14,191 nt of DNA from an uncultured Collinsella sp. (GCA_900547655.1 URHQ01000053.1:1-14191); one strand, 5' to 3'. Positions 1 through 9,898 are shown, numbered from the stretch's first letter. A program made the numbers and translations. The notes: a model not told the origin generated them from the letters alone.

Positions 1-56
1 GTGCAATCGCAAGGAGATGATGGGGCGGAATGTCAATCCTGGTCTAACAGAGCCTT

Positions 57-97
57 AAAAAATCATCCCGCGCGGGCTTGTGGCTCACACGGGATGA
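57..97 (-). terminator. Rho-independent terminator of the ABC transporter/membrane protein operon
   Basis: Positions 63-70 and 90-97 form a perfect 8-bp stem (TCATCCCG with CGGGATGA). On the minus strand the stem is followed directly by six T residues (the A run at 57-62). It lies 10 bp past the stop codon of the gene ending at 108, so it closes the leftward operon. Bases 1-56 beyond it show no supportable gene. Confidence 0.85.
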
Positions 98-107
98 TAG
101 CGTCTTA

Positions 108-1070
108 TTATTTCTTGTCCTGCTCCAGCAGTTCGGACGGTGTGCGATCGGGCTTGCCGCCGCGGAAAATCTCGCGGCCATGCAGACGATGCTCCAGGTC
201 ACGCTCGGCCTTTTCCTCGTCAATCTTGGTCTGGCTCACCACCGGGTCCTCAATCAACGACGACACCGAGTTCACCTGCTTCTGAATGCGCTCGGCAATG
301 GTGTCATCCATACTCACGATGCGCATCTTCCAGTCGATATTCGTGGCGTTGGATGAGCTCTTGGTCCACACGAACGTCAGGATGGCGCTCTGGTGGCCCT
401 GGGCGGGGAACATGCCAAAGAAGGAATCATGCTGAATGTTGCTATCCTCGTCGATATAGGCGTGAACGTTATACACCACGCGGTCGATCTTATCGTTGAG
501 CAGCGCGTTGGTCGCAAGCGCCGCGGCCTGAATCTGCCCGTTGGACAGCAGCTCGAGCTCGTTGGCAGACGATGTGTCCAACACCGTCACCTCGACCGTG
601 CCCGTGCGTTCATCGGCTTCATCGACGGTAAAGTCGAGCGGGAACTGCGTAAAGCCGTTGCCCCACTCAAGGCCGCCCTTCAGCGCCGTCGAAACGGTAT
701 CGACCGAAACGCTCTCGGACAGGTTGGCGGTGTTCAGACGACGCATCACGCCGTAGCCAATCTGCATGCCCACGATCAGCACCAAAATACCGATGACCAC
801 GGCCATCGCGGTTTTCGTAATGGTATGGCTCACCTGCGAGCCCGAAGGATCGTCCTCGGACAGCGGGTCGATATGTTTTGCCTGGCTCGCGCGGTCCTCG
901 CTGCGCAGCTGCGCTAGCGCCGCTTTGTCACCGCGCTTGGCCGCAGCCTCCTTCTCACGCATGCGCTCGGTACGCTTTTTGGCGAGCGTGGGATCCAAGA
1001 CGCCGGATGCATCGATTTCGGAGAATAACTCCGTCACTTCTTCCGGAGTCAAAGGGTTCTTGTCAGCCAT
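108..1070 (-). CDS. Single-pass membrane protein of unknown function
   Basis: This 320-residue protein is not one I recognise. Residues 1-80 are charged and cytoplasmic-looking (many Glu, Lys and Arg). Residues 86-108 form one clear membrane segment. The remaining roughly 210 residues would then lie outside the membrane and end in a charged tail (ELLEQDKK). There is no signal peptide, and I see no catalytic motif. The ATG is preceded by AGGAAG about 3-5 bases upstream. The gene follows the ABC transporter by 19 bp and shares its terminator, so the two are probably co-transcribed. The C-terminal half is mixed alpha/beta by composition (several short hydrophobic strands), which would suit a ligand- or partner-binding domain, but that is inference. 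It may be an accessory subunit of the transporter or simply a neighbour. Confidence 0.85.
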   Translation of the reverse strand: MADKNPLTPEEVTELFSEIDASGVLDPTLAKKRTERMREKEAAAKRGDKAALAQLRSEDRASQAKHIDPLSEDDPSGSQVSHTITKTAMAVVIGILVLIVGMQIGYGVMRRLNTANLSESVSVDTVSTALKGGLEWGNGFTQFPLDFTVDEADERTGTVEVTVLDTSSANELELLSNGQIQAAALATNALLNDKIDRVVYNVHAYIDEDSNIQHDSFFGMFPAQGHQSAILTFVWTKSSSNATNIDWKMRIVSMDDTIAERIQKQVNSVSSLIEDPVVSQTKIDEEKAERDLEHRLHGREIFRGGKPDRTPSELLEQDKK

Positions 1071-1089
1071 AAACTTCCTGTCATATCAA

Positions 1090-2862
1090 TCAGTCGAGCT
1101 CGTGCGCACGCGCACCTTCGAACTGCATTCGATAGTAACGGGCATAGGTGCCGCCACGGGCGAGAAGCTCCTCGTGCGTGCCACGCTCCACAACGCGACC
1201 ATGCTCAACGGTCGCAATCTCATCGGCATGCTTAATGGTCGAAAGACGGTGGGCGATGATAATCGTGGTGCGGCCGCGTGCCAGCTCTTCGAGTGACTCC
1301 TGCACCGCCTCCTCGCTCTCGTTATCCAAAGCACTCGTCGCCTCGTCCAAAATCAGGATCTTGGGGTTCTTGAGAAACACGCGCGCGATGGCAACGCGCT
1401 GCTTCTGTCCGCCCGAAAGACGGCTGCCGCGCTCGCCCACCACGGTGTCGTAGCCCTGCGGAAGCGACTCGATAAAGGCATCGATGTTGGCGCGACGGGC
1501 GGCCTCGGCGATCTCTTCTGCCGTAGCGCCCGGCTTGCCGTAGGCGATGTTCTCGCCAATCGTGCCGTCAAACAGATAGACATCCTGCTGCACCAGGCCG
1601 ATGGCGCGGCGCAGGCTCTGCTGCGTCACATCGCGCACGTCCTGACCGTCGATGCTAATGGATCCGGTAGCCACGTCATAAAAGCGCGGCAGGAGCGAAC
1701 AGGTCGTGGACTTGCCGCCGCCCGAGGGGCCAACCAGCGCGATGGTCTGGCCGGGCTTGATAGACAGGTCCATGTGGTCGATAACAGGACGCTCGTCGGC
1801 ATCGCCCTCGCCCAGCTCGACATCCTCGTAGTTAAAGCACACGTCGTGATACTCCACGGCGCCGGCAGTCACCTGCAGATCCGTAGCGCCCGGCTTGTCC
1901 TGGATATCCGGCGCGGTCGAGAGCACCTCGTCCATACGTTTAAAGCCGGCGATAGCCTTCTGATACGTTTCGGCCGAATTGACGAGCGTCTCGAGCGGCG
2001 TGCAGAACAGCGAAATATAGAGTGCAAAGGTCGCCATATCGACCGCCTGCAGCTGTCCCTGGGCGACCAGCCAGCCGCCCAGCAGCACCACGATCACATA
2101 GAGCACACCCGAGAGCAGGCCATACGTCGCGGTATAGACGCCCATGGCGTGATACATGTTCTCCTTGGACGAAAGGTAGCGATCGTTAGAGGCACGGAAC
2201 TTGGCGCGCTCGGTCTCCTCGTTGGCAAAGCTCTTGACTACGCGCATGCCTGCAAGCGAATCCTGCAGCTGCGCATTGATGCCGCTGATCTTTTTGCGGT
2301 TGTCGCTAAAAACCTCGCGCATGCGCATGTTCTGCCAAAACATGATGACCGCAAACGCCGCCGTCACCACGGCCATGGCGAGCGCCAGCACCGGGGCGAT
2401 GGTAAAGAGGATCGCAAACGAGCCAATAATCTCGATGCCGCAGATGATGATCCACTCGGGCACGTGGTGCGCCGCCTCGCAGATATCGAACAGATCGTTG
2501 ACCACGCGGCTCATCATGTCGCCCGAACTGTTGCGGTCGAAGTACGCAAAGCTAAAGCGCTCGTACTGGTCAAACAGGTCCTCGCGCATCTTGGACTCCA
2601 TACGCGCACCCATCACGTGGCCCCAGTAGCTCACAAAGTAGCGGCAGGCGCAGCGAACGGCATACATCAGCACCAGCCCCACCGCGATCATACCGAGCGC
2701 CTGCATAATGGCAGCCTGGCCCTGGGTAAACAGCCCACCGGTCAAATTGCGCAGAATAATAGGAAACGCAAGGTCAATGGCAGCAAGCACCAGAGCGCAA
2801 ACAGTATCAGCAACAAAAAGCCCCATCTGGGGCTTGTAATAAGACAAAAACCTCTTAAACAT
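1090..2862 (-). CDS. ABC transporter, fused permease/ATPase (exporter half-transporter)
   Basis: With this start the protein has 590 residues, the usual length of a type IV ABC exporter half-transporter. The N-terminal part holds about six membrane helices (roughly 17-38, 51-76, two within 137-176, 241-266, 273-289) and the coupling region QLQDSLAGMRVVKSF. The nucleotide-binding domain has Walker A GPSGGGKST (378-386), a Q-loop (LVQQDVYLFDG), signature LSGGQ (482-486), Walker B ILILDE (502-507) and the H-loop His at 538, so ATPase function should be intact. It would act as a homodimer or with an unlinked partner, because no second half-transporter lies beside it. The substrate is unknown. The start MFKRFLSYYKP fits the family and has its own AAGGTG site. 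An in-frame upstream ATG at 2961 with a stronger AGGAGG site would add 33 unrelated residues (623 total), and I cannot exclude it. Confidence 0.93.
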   Translation of the reverse strand: MFKRFLSYYKPQMGLFVADTVCALVLAAIDLAFPIILRNLTGGLFTQGQAAIMQALGMIAVGLVLMYAVRCACRYFVSYWGHVMGARMESKMREDLFDQYERFSFAYFDRNSSGDMMSRVVNDLFDICEAAHHVPEWIIICGIEIIGSFAILFTIAPVLALAMAVVTAAFAVIMFWQNMRMREVFSDNRKKISGINAQLQDSLAGMRVVKSFANEETERAKFRASNDRYLSSKENMYHAMGVYTATYGLLSGVLYVIVVLLGGWLVAQGQLQAVDMATFALYISLFCTPLETLVNSAETYQKAIAGFKRMDEVLSTAPDIQDKPGATDLQVTAGAVEYHDVCFNYEDVELGEGDADERPVIDHMDLSIKPGQTIALVGPSGGGKSTTCSLLPRFYDVATGSISIDGQDVRDVTQQSLRRAIGLVQQDVYLFDGTIGENIAYGKPGATAEEIAEAARRANIDAFIESLPQGYDTVVGERGSRLSGGQKQRVAIARVFLKNPKILILDEATSALDNESEEAVQESLEELARGRTTIIIAHRLSTIKHADEIATVEHGRVVERGTHEELLARGGTYARYYRMQFEGARAHELD

Positions 2863-2961
2863 AATCACCTTACGCGGTTTTACCAAACCGCGTTTCGTCT
2901 CGACGCTGCAAGTGCTCCATTTGGACAATCTGGCCTTCAATCGTCGGTCGCGTATATCCAT
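2863..2961 (-). promoter_or_regulatory. In-frame upstream start and leader segment of the ABC transporter
   Basis: An ATG at 2961-2959 follows a near-ideal Shine-Dalgarno (AGGAGG, 7-base spacer) and reads without a stop into the transporter. The 33 extra residues are basic, use uncommon codons (ATA, CGA, AGA, TTG) and do not resemble the family's N-terminus. The segment could be a true N-terminal extension, or a translated leader controlling the downstream start at 2862. The sequence alone does not decide. Confidence 0.45.
2873..2892 (-). repeat. Perfect 8-bp hairpin just upstream of the second start of the ABC transporter
   Basis: CGCGGTTT (2873-2880) and AAACCGCG (2885-2892) pair perfectly around a 4-base loop. 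On the minus strand the hairpin ends four bases before the AAGGTG ribosome site of the start at 2862. There is no T-run, so it is not a terminator. It could affect access to the ribosome site or be a repressor site. Confidence 0.6.
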
Positions 2962-3007
2962 ACGCTTCCCTCCTCTTTTAGGCCACCTTGTCTCAAATGG
3001 AGCACTT
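2910..3007. repeat. Long imperfect inverted repeat flanking the upstream start
   Basis: Arm 2910-2923 is the exact reverse complement of 2994-3007 (14 bp, core AAATGGAGCACTT). Pairing continues as GACAA (2924-2928) with TTGTC (2988-2992) and GGCC with GGCC (2932-2935, 2981-2984), interrupted by one bulge and one 3x3 internal loop. The spacer of about 45 bp contains the AGGAGG and the ATG at 2961. It may be an RNA structure, a pair of operator half-sites, or the ends of a small foldback element. Confidence 0.65.
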
Positions 3008-3021
3008 TCGCTGACTTACAC

Positions 3022-3046
3022 AAACCTGCGGGATCATCCCCGCTCG
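3022..3046 (-). terminator. Weak candidate terminator after the Nudix gene
   Basis: GCGGG (3028-3032) pairs with CCCGC (3039-3043) just past the Nudix stop codon. On the minus strand only AGGTTTGTGT follows, a poor U-tract. It could partly separate the Nudix gene from the ABC transporter, but readthrough is just as plausible. Confidence 0.25.
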
Positions 3047-3742
3047 TTAAAGCTCAGTTCCGCCCAGCCTGTGCGCGATGCTATCGCAGGCCAAGGCGCC
3101 TACGACGGTCTTGGCGTCTTCGATCTTGCCGTCGAGCACGGCGTCGATCAGCTCGTGCAGCGGCACCAGGTCCACGTTGACAAACTCGTCATCATCGGGG
3201 TTGGGCGCATCAAACTCGAGCTTGGTAGCCAAGTAGATGTGGATGATCTCATCGCAAAAACCGCAGGACGTGACAATCGACGTCAAAAAGCGAATACGAC
3301 CAGCCCTAAAGCCCGTCTCCTCATGCAGTTCGCGCTTGGCGCAATCGAGCGGGTCCTCGCCTGGATCGAGCTTGCCGGCGGGAATCTCGACCGTCACGCG
3401 GTCGATGGCGGTGCGGTACTGACGCACCAGTACGATCTTGCCGCTCTCGGTCAGTGCCACAACGGCCGCCGCACCCGGATGGCGAACGATATCGCGGGCG
3501 CTGCGGTGACCGTTGGGCAGCTCAACTTCAAGACGGTGGACGTCAAGGATCTTGCCCTTCCAGGCGCACTCCTCCGAAAGAATCTTCTCGTGCAGCTCGG
3601 CATCGTGCGGGTCGTCGTCGCCCAGCACCAGCGCCGGCTCGTCAGCGACCTCGCCACCCGGCTCGCCCTCGGCGTGCCCATACATGCGGCTGTCCTCTTC
3701 GACGATTTGCGCGTCCACGAGCTCTTCGTTCTTCTCGTCCAT
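3047..3742 (-). CDS. Nudix hydrolase, ADP-ribose pyrophosphatase type
   Basis: The protein has 231 residues from this start. A complete Nudix box (G-x5-E-x7-REL-x-EETGF) sits at residues 123-145, with the upstream strand VVALTESGKIVLVRQYR and an EIPAGKLDPGE segment as in NudF-type ADP-ribose or nucleoside-diphosphate-sugar pyrophosphatases. These use Mg2+ to split ADP-ribose into AMP and ribose 5-phosphate. The first ~55 residues are an acidic extension not typical of the core fold. I chose the ATG at 3742 because GAGAGG lies about 10 bases before it, whereas the in-frame ATG at 3751 is only 1 base from that site (234 residues). It follows purD by 21 bp and is probably co-transcribed. The products AMP and ribose phosphate connect it loosely to purine metabolism. 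The exact substrate cannot be read from sequence. Confidence 0.9.
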   Translation of the reverse strand: MDEKNEELVDAQIVEEDSRMYGHAEGEPGGEVADEPALVLGDDDPHDAELHEKILSEECAWKGKILDVHRLEVELPNGHRSARDIVRHPGAAAVVALTESGKIVLVRQYRTAIDRVTVEIPAGKLDPGEDPLDCAKRELHEETGFRAGRIRFLTSIVTSCGFCDEIIHIYLATKLEFDAPNPDDDEFVNVDLVPLHELIDAVLDGKIEDAKTVVGALACDSIAHRLGGTEL

Positions 3743-3763
3743 CCGTCTCATCCCTCTCGGATT

Positions 3764-5068
<1,305 letters not shown>

Positions 5069-5122
5069 GGGTGCCTCCTCTATGGATGAACGGCCCGCTC
5101 CGCGCGAGCCCTTTGCAAGCAA

Positions 5123-5164
5123 ATATACCCCTCGGCCGCCCGTCCGGGCTGCAAAGGGGTATAT
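5123..5164 (-). terminator. Terminator-like hairpin between purA and purD
   Basis: ATATACCCCT (5164-5155 on the minus strand) pairs perfectly with AGGGGTATAT (5132-5123). GCCCGGACGGGC within the loop can form a second small stem. Only TTTGCTT follows, so termination may be partial. The 5' arm overlaps a segment (5150-5158) that can instead pair with 5109-5117, giving a rival structure. It starts 22 bases after the purA stop and may set purD expression relative to purA. Confidence 0.55.
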
Positions 5165-5186
5165 CGCAATAACCAAATAGTCCCGA

Positions 5187-6473
<1,287 letters not shown>

Positions 6474-6539
6474 GTTTACTCCTTACATTCATGGACTGTC
6501 TACGCGCCACGCCGGCACGCAGAAGCACAAAACATTCCC

Positions 6540-6545
6540 AGTATA
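6540..6545 (-). promoter_or_regulatory. Candidate -10 box for purA
   Basis: TATACT on the minus strand in the dnaB-purA gap is a five-of-six match to the -10 consensus and would start transcription about 60 bases before purA. I see no convincing -35 at 16-18 bp, so this is tentative. Confidence 0.3.
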
Positions 6546-6566
6546 CCCGTGCAACGGGCGCCTGTC

Positions 6567-7958
6567 CTACTCCTCGGCATGTGCCCCATCAAGCTCATAA
6601 AACTTGGTGGATGCCGGCAGGAACATCAGATCGACGTCGCCGATCGGGCCCGAACGGTTCTTGGCCACGACGATACGCGTAACGCCCTCGTCGGGTCGAT
6701 CGTCGCGCGAGGCTTCGGCCTCGTCGGCGGAGCGGTCCAAGAACATAACGATATCGGCGTCCTGCTCGATGGAGCCCGATTCACGAAGGTCGGAAAGCTG
6801 CGGGCGCTTGCCGGTACGGGATTCGACCTGACGTGACAGCTGCGACAGCGCGATGAGCGGAATCTTGAGCTCCTTGGCCATGATCTTCAGACCACGCGAC
6901 ATCTCCGAAACCTCGACGGTACGGCTCTCGGAGCGGCGTCCCGGCGGAGGACTCACCAGCTGCAGGTAGTCCAGGATGATGATGGCCTTCTCCTTGTTAT
7001 GGAGCATACGGCGGCTCTTGGCGCGAATCTCGGTCACTGTGGTGCCGGGCGTATCGTCAATCAGAATATCCAGCTTGGATAAGGTCTGCGTGGCCTCGTT
7101 GATATTGGCCCACTGCTCGGGGCTAATGCGGCCCATGCGGAAATCACTGATCGAGATCATGGCATAGGCGCAAATCAGACGCTGGGCAATTTCCTTGCCC
7201 GACATCTCCAGCGAGAAGAAGCCGACGGTATAACCAGCAGCGGCAGCGTTGAGCGCCAGATTCAGAGCGAACGACGTCTTACCCACGGCAGGACGGGCAC
7301 CGATGATGATGAGCTGGCCTTCGCGAAAACCCATGAGCATGCGGTCGAGCGACGGGAAGCCCGTGGGCACGCCCGCAGCCTGGCCACCGGCCTGGCACAC
7401 TTCCTCGGCCTCGTTATAGGCCTCGACCATAAACTCGGTCAGCGTCTTGTAGCTCGACTTGACCTCGCGTGCCGTGACCTTGAGCAGCTTGCTCTCGGCC
7501 AGCTCGACAACCTCTTTGGTGTCGGTGGGGGCGTTATATGCCAGCGCGTTGATCTCGTTGGTGGCGCCGATCAGCTCGCGCAGCATCGAATCGCGGCGAA
7601 CGATGGCGGCATGGTGCTGCCAGTTGACGAGCGACAGGGTCTGACCCATCAGCTCCAAAATGTACGCCTCGCCGCCCACGGCATCGAGCTTGTTGATGCT
7701 TCGCAGGTAATCGATCAGCGAGATGGAGTCGATGGGAATGCGGCTGTTGTACATATCGACCATCGCGGTATAGATGGTCTTATGAATGGGCCGGTAGAAG
7801 TCATCGGGCTGCAGCTCGACCTGGGCCTCCTCGACCACCTCGGGCGATAGCAGCATAGCGGCCAGTACATTGGCCTCTGCATCTTGGTTTTGGGGAAGAC
7901 CCAACTTTGAGCCGCGGTCCTCAACCGTCAGCCCGGTCTCCCTATCGTCATATGCCAT
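6567..7958 (-). CDS. dnaB: Replicative DNA helicase DnaB
   Basis: The hexameric 5'-3' helicase that unwinds DNA at the fork. From this start it has 463 residues, typical for the family. The N-terminal primase-interacting domain begins with LPQNQDAEANVLAAML. The RecA-like motor has Walker A GARPAVGKTS (220-229), the SLEMS motif (249-253), Walker B IIILDYLQL (326-334), the LSQLSRQVE segment (371-379) and the arginine-finger region AKNRSGPIG (432-440). No intein interrupts it. Three in-frame ATGs lie at 7970, 7964 and 7958; I chose 7958 because GAGG sits six bases before it. It lies 225 bp past rplI, beyond a strong terminator, so it probably has its own promoter. Confidence 0.97.
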   Translation of the reverse strand: MAYDDRETGLTVEDRGSKLGLPQNQDAEANVLAAMLLSPEVVEEAQVELQPDDFYRPIHKTIYTAMVDMYNSRIPIDSISLIDYLRSINKLDAVGGEAYILELMGQTLSLVNWQHHAAIVRRDSMLRELIGATNEINALAYNAPTDTKEVVELAESKLLKVTAREVKSSYKTLTEFMVEAYNEAEEVCQAGGQAAGVPTGFPSLDRMLMGFREGQLIIIGARPAVGKTSFALNLALNAAAAGYTVGFFSLEMSGKEIAQRLICAYAMISISDFRMGRISPEQWANINEATQTLSKLDILIDDTPGTTVTEIRAKSRRMLHNKEKAIIILDYLQLVSPPPGRRSESRTVEVSEMSRGLKIMAKELKIPLIALSQLSRQVESRTGKRPQLSDLRESGSIEQDADIVMFLDRSADEAEASRDDRPDEGVTRIVVAKNRSGPIGDVDLMFLPASTKFYELDGAHAEE

Positions 7959-7991
7959 GAGCATCCTCATTCATATCGCTTGCGAGCATCC

Positions 7992-8000
7992 ATAGTATCA
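7992..8000 (-). promoter_or_regulatory. Candidate extended -10 promoter for dnaB
   Basis: TGATACTAT on the minus strand reads as an extended -10 (TGn plus TACTAT), 34 bases before the dnaB ATG. No good -35 is visible, as is common for extended -10 promoters. The upstream terminator at 8112-8151 makes a promoter in this interval likely. Confidence 0.45.
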
Positions 8001-8059
8001 GCCATGGTCCCAAAACGCGCCGCGCGCCGCCAATCATCACCGAACCAAACGGATGAACG

Positions 8060-8075
8060 GTCCTGTATATAGGAC
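8060..8075. repeat. Near-perfect 16-bp palindrome upstream of dnaB
   Basis: GTCCT and AGGAC flank GTATAT, giving a 16-bp dyad with one mismatched pair. It lies between the rplI terminator and the dnaB -10 candidate. The spacing suits a dimeric repressor site. It is short enough to be chance. Confidence 0.35.
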
Positions 8076-8111
8076 TTCGGCGCAACGTTCGCCATGACAC
8101 TCACTCAGCGC

Positions 8112-8151
8112 AAAAAAACAAAAGGGCACCCTGGTTTCCCAGAGCGCCCTT
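8112..8151 (-). terminator. Rho-independent terminator of the rpsF-ssb-rpsR-rplI operon
   Basis: AAGGGC (8122-8127) pairs with GCCCTT (8146-8151), and CTGG with CCAG inside, separated by a small internal loop. On the minus strand the stem is followed by a T-rich run (TTTTGTTTTTTT). It lies 33 bases after the rplI stop codon. Confidence 0.9.
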
Positions 8152-8183
8152 CTTAGAACAAGATTGTTGCGTTGCAGCAAATG

Positions 8184-8723
8184 CTACTCGGCAGCAGCCT
8201 CAGTCTCGACCTCGGCGGTCTCGGCCTCGGCGACCTCAGCGGCCTCCTCGACCTCAGCCTCGGCAGCGAGCTCCTCGGCGGTAACGCCGACGAGAACGAC
8301 AACCTCGGCCTTGATCTCGCGGTACAGCGAGATGGCAACGGTGTGGGCACCGGCAACCTTGATGGGCTTACCGAGCTCGACGCGCTTGCGATCGATGTCC
8401 ATACCGAGCTGAGCCTTGATGGCGTCAGCGATCATAGCGGCGGTAACGGAGCCAAAGAGGATGCCCTCGTCGCCGACCTTGACGTCAACGGTGACCGTCT
8501 TGCCCTCGAAGGCAGCCTTGGTCTCGTTGGCGGTAGCCAGACGGACGGCCTCGCGCTTGGCGATGTTGTTGCGACGCTCGTCAAGCTGCTTGAGGTTGCC
8601 CTTGGTGGCGGCAACAGCGAGCTTCTTGGGGAACAGGAAGTTCTCAGCGTAACCCTGAGCGACCTCTACGACGTCACCCTCGCCGCCCTTGCCCTTGATC
8701 TCATCGAGAAGAATAACCTTCAT
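8184..8723 (-). CDS. rplI: 50S ribosomal protein L9 with acidic C-terminal tail
   Basis: L9 binds domain V of 23S rRNA near the L1 stalk and reaches toward the neighbouring ribosome. The N-terminal rRNA-binding domain is clear (MKVILLDEIKGKGGEGDVVEV, with AENFLFPK following), then the long connecting helix and the C-terminal domain to about residue 148. The protein has 179 residues against the usual 148-150; the excess (149-179) is made almost wholly of Glu, Ala, Val and Thr and is strongly acidic. The ATG follows AGGGAG by 7 bases. It is the last gene of the operon, 15 bp after rpsR. Confidence 0.97.
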   Translation of the reverse strand: MKVILLDEIKGKGGEGDVVEVAQGYAENFLFPKKLAVAATKGNLKQLDERRNNIAKREAVRLATANETKAAFEGKTVTVDVKVGDEGILFGSVTAAMIADAIKAQLGMDIDRKRVELGKPIKVAGAHTVAISLYREIKAEVVVLVGVTAEELAAEAEVEEAAEVAEAETAEVETEAAAE

Positions 8724-8738
8724 GATGCGTCTCCCTTC

Positions 8739-9005
8739 TTAGCCGCGGTCGCGGTTGCCACGAGAGGAAACCACGGGGACGGTGTACGGCAGGAGAGCCA
8801 TCTCGCGGGCGCGCTTGATGGCGTTGGCGATGTCATGCTGATGCTGCGTGCAAGCGCCAGTGACGCGACGGGGCTTGATCTTGCCACGGTCGGTCATGTA
8901 CTTACGGAGAAGCTGAGTGTCCTTATAGTCGATGAACTCAGTGTTCTCCTTGCAGAACTGGCAGTACTTACGACGCGGCTGACGTGCAGAAAAATCATTA
9001 GCCAT
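8739..9005 (-). CDS. rpsR: 30S ribosomal protein S18, zinc-binding form
   Basis: S18 pairs with S6 on the 30S platform. The 88-residue protein has the family core KDTQLLRKYMTDRGKIKPRRVTG, which it matches throughout. Cys15, Cys18, Cys52 and His55 (CQFC and CTQH) make up the zinc ligand set of the C+ type S18, so the zinc-dependent form is present here. I chose the ATG at 9005 (AAAGGT eight bases upstream); the open frame runs 17 codons further but without family similarity. The gene sits between ssb (72-bp gap) and rplI. Confidence 0.97.
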   Translation of the reverse strand: MANDFSARQPRRKYCQFCKENTEFIDYKDTQLLRKYMTDRGKIKPRRVTGACTQHQHDIANAIKRAREMALLPYTVPVVSSRGNRDRG

Positions 9006-9077
9006 GTCAAAATACCTTTCATTTGGCAACTTCGGCGAACCGAAGCCGCCTCTCACTCAAAAATAGGTGAACAACCC

Positions 9078-9530
9078 TTAGAACGGGATGTCCTCATCGT
9101 AGACGTCGACCGCGGGCGGCGTAGCCACCGGCGCGGCAGGACGTGCTGCAGGCGCGGGAGCTGCGGGGGCGTAACCGCCCTGGTCGTAGCCACCCTGGCC
9201 ACCACGGGAGCTCATAAACTCGATCTCATCGACGATGACCTCAAGTTTGCTCCGGCGCTGGCCGTCGCGCTCCCAAGAGCTGTAGCGCAGCTTGCCCTCG
9301 ATCGCGACCTTGTTTCCCTTTGCCAGGAAACGGCTCACGGCCTCGGCGCGGGTGCCGAACATGGTGCAGTCGACAAAGTTGGGATAGTCCTCCCACTCGC
9401 CAGTCTGCGCGTTGCGGCGACGATCGTTCACGGCGACGCCAAAGGACAGAACCTGGGTTCCGCCGGCTGTGGCGCGCAGCTCGGGATCGCGGGTGAGGTT
9501 ACCGGTGATGTTCACTCGATTGATGCTCAT
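9078..9530 (-). CDS. ssb: Single-stranded DNA-binding protein
   Basis: SSB coats single-stranded DNA at forks and repair sites and recruits partners through its tail. The 150 residues divide into an OB-fold (1 to about 107, beginning MSINRVNITGNLTRDPELR), a flexible Gly/Ala/Pro-rich linker (109-141) and the conserved acidic tip DEDIPF (145-150), so partner binding should be intact. The start is preceded by AGAGGAAG about 9 bases upstream. The position between rpsF and rpsR is the classical arrangement and couples its level to ribosomal protein synthesis. Confidence 0.97.
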   Translation of the reverse strand: MSINRVNITGNLTRDPELRATAGGTQVLSFGVAVNDRRRNAQTGEWEDYPNFVDCTMFGTRAEAVSRFLAKGNKVAIEGKLRYSSWERDGQRRSKLEVIVDEIEFMSSRGGQGGYDQGGYAPAAPAPAARPAAPVATPPAVDVYDEDIPF

Positions 9531-9578
9531 AACTCACTACTTCCTCTTGGGGCACAAGCCCAGTCCAAAACGACAGTC

Positions 9579-9872
9579 TTACTCCTGGTCGTCGCGACGG
9601 ACGATCATGTGGCGGACCACAGCGTCGGTGATGCGCAGGACGCGATCAAGCTCGGCGATCTGGGTAGGATCTGCGTGGAAGTTGATGAGGGTGTAGTCAC
9701 CATCGGTGAGGTCGTTGATCTCGTAGGCGAGCTTGCGCTTGCCCCACTCGTCAACGGAGTCGACCTTGCCAGCGCCCTCAGCGATCGTGGTATCGATACG
9801 CTTCATAACAGCGAGACGAGTCTCGGGGTCGAGCGACGGGTCAACAAAGAACAGCAGTTCATAAGCCTTCAT
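9579..9872 (-). CDS. rpsF: 30S ribosomal protein S6
   Basis: S6 binds the 30S platform as a dimer with S18. The 97-residue protein shows the family pattern MKAYELLFFVDPSLDPE, then the WGKRKLAYEINDLTDGDY strand-turn region and an RVLRITDAVVRHMIVRRD end. I chose the ATG at 9872, which has a strong GAGGAGG site about 8 bases upstream; a longer frame to 9893 would run through that site. It is the first gene of the operon, with a promoter and leader hairpin upstream. Confidence 0.97.
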   Translation of the reverse strand: MKAYELLFFVDPSLDPETRLAVMKRIDTTIAEGAGKVDSVDEWGKRKLAYEINDLTDGDYTLINFHADPTQIAELDRVLRITDAVVRHMIVRRDDQE

Positions 9873-9898
9873 ATTGTCACCTCCTCTGGGCAAATGTG

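Noticed and set aside
8178..8280. Repeated CCTCGGC-like units at the end of rplI
   Set aside because: They come from the Glu/Ala codon runs of the acidic L9 tail and are not an independent DNA repeat.
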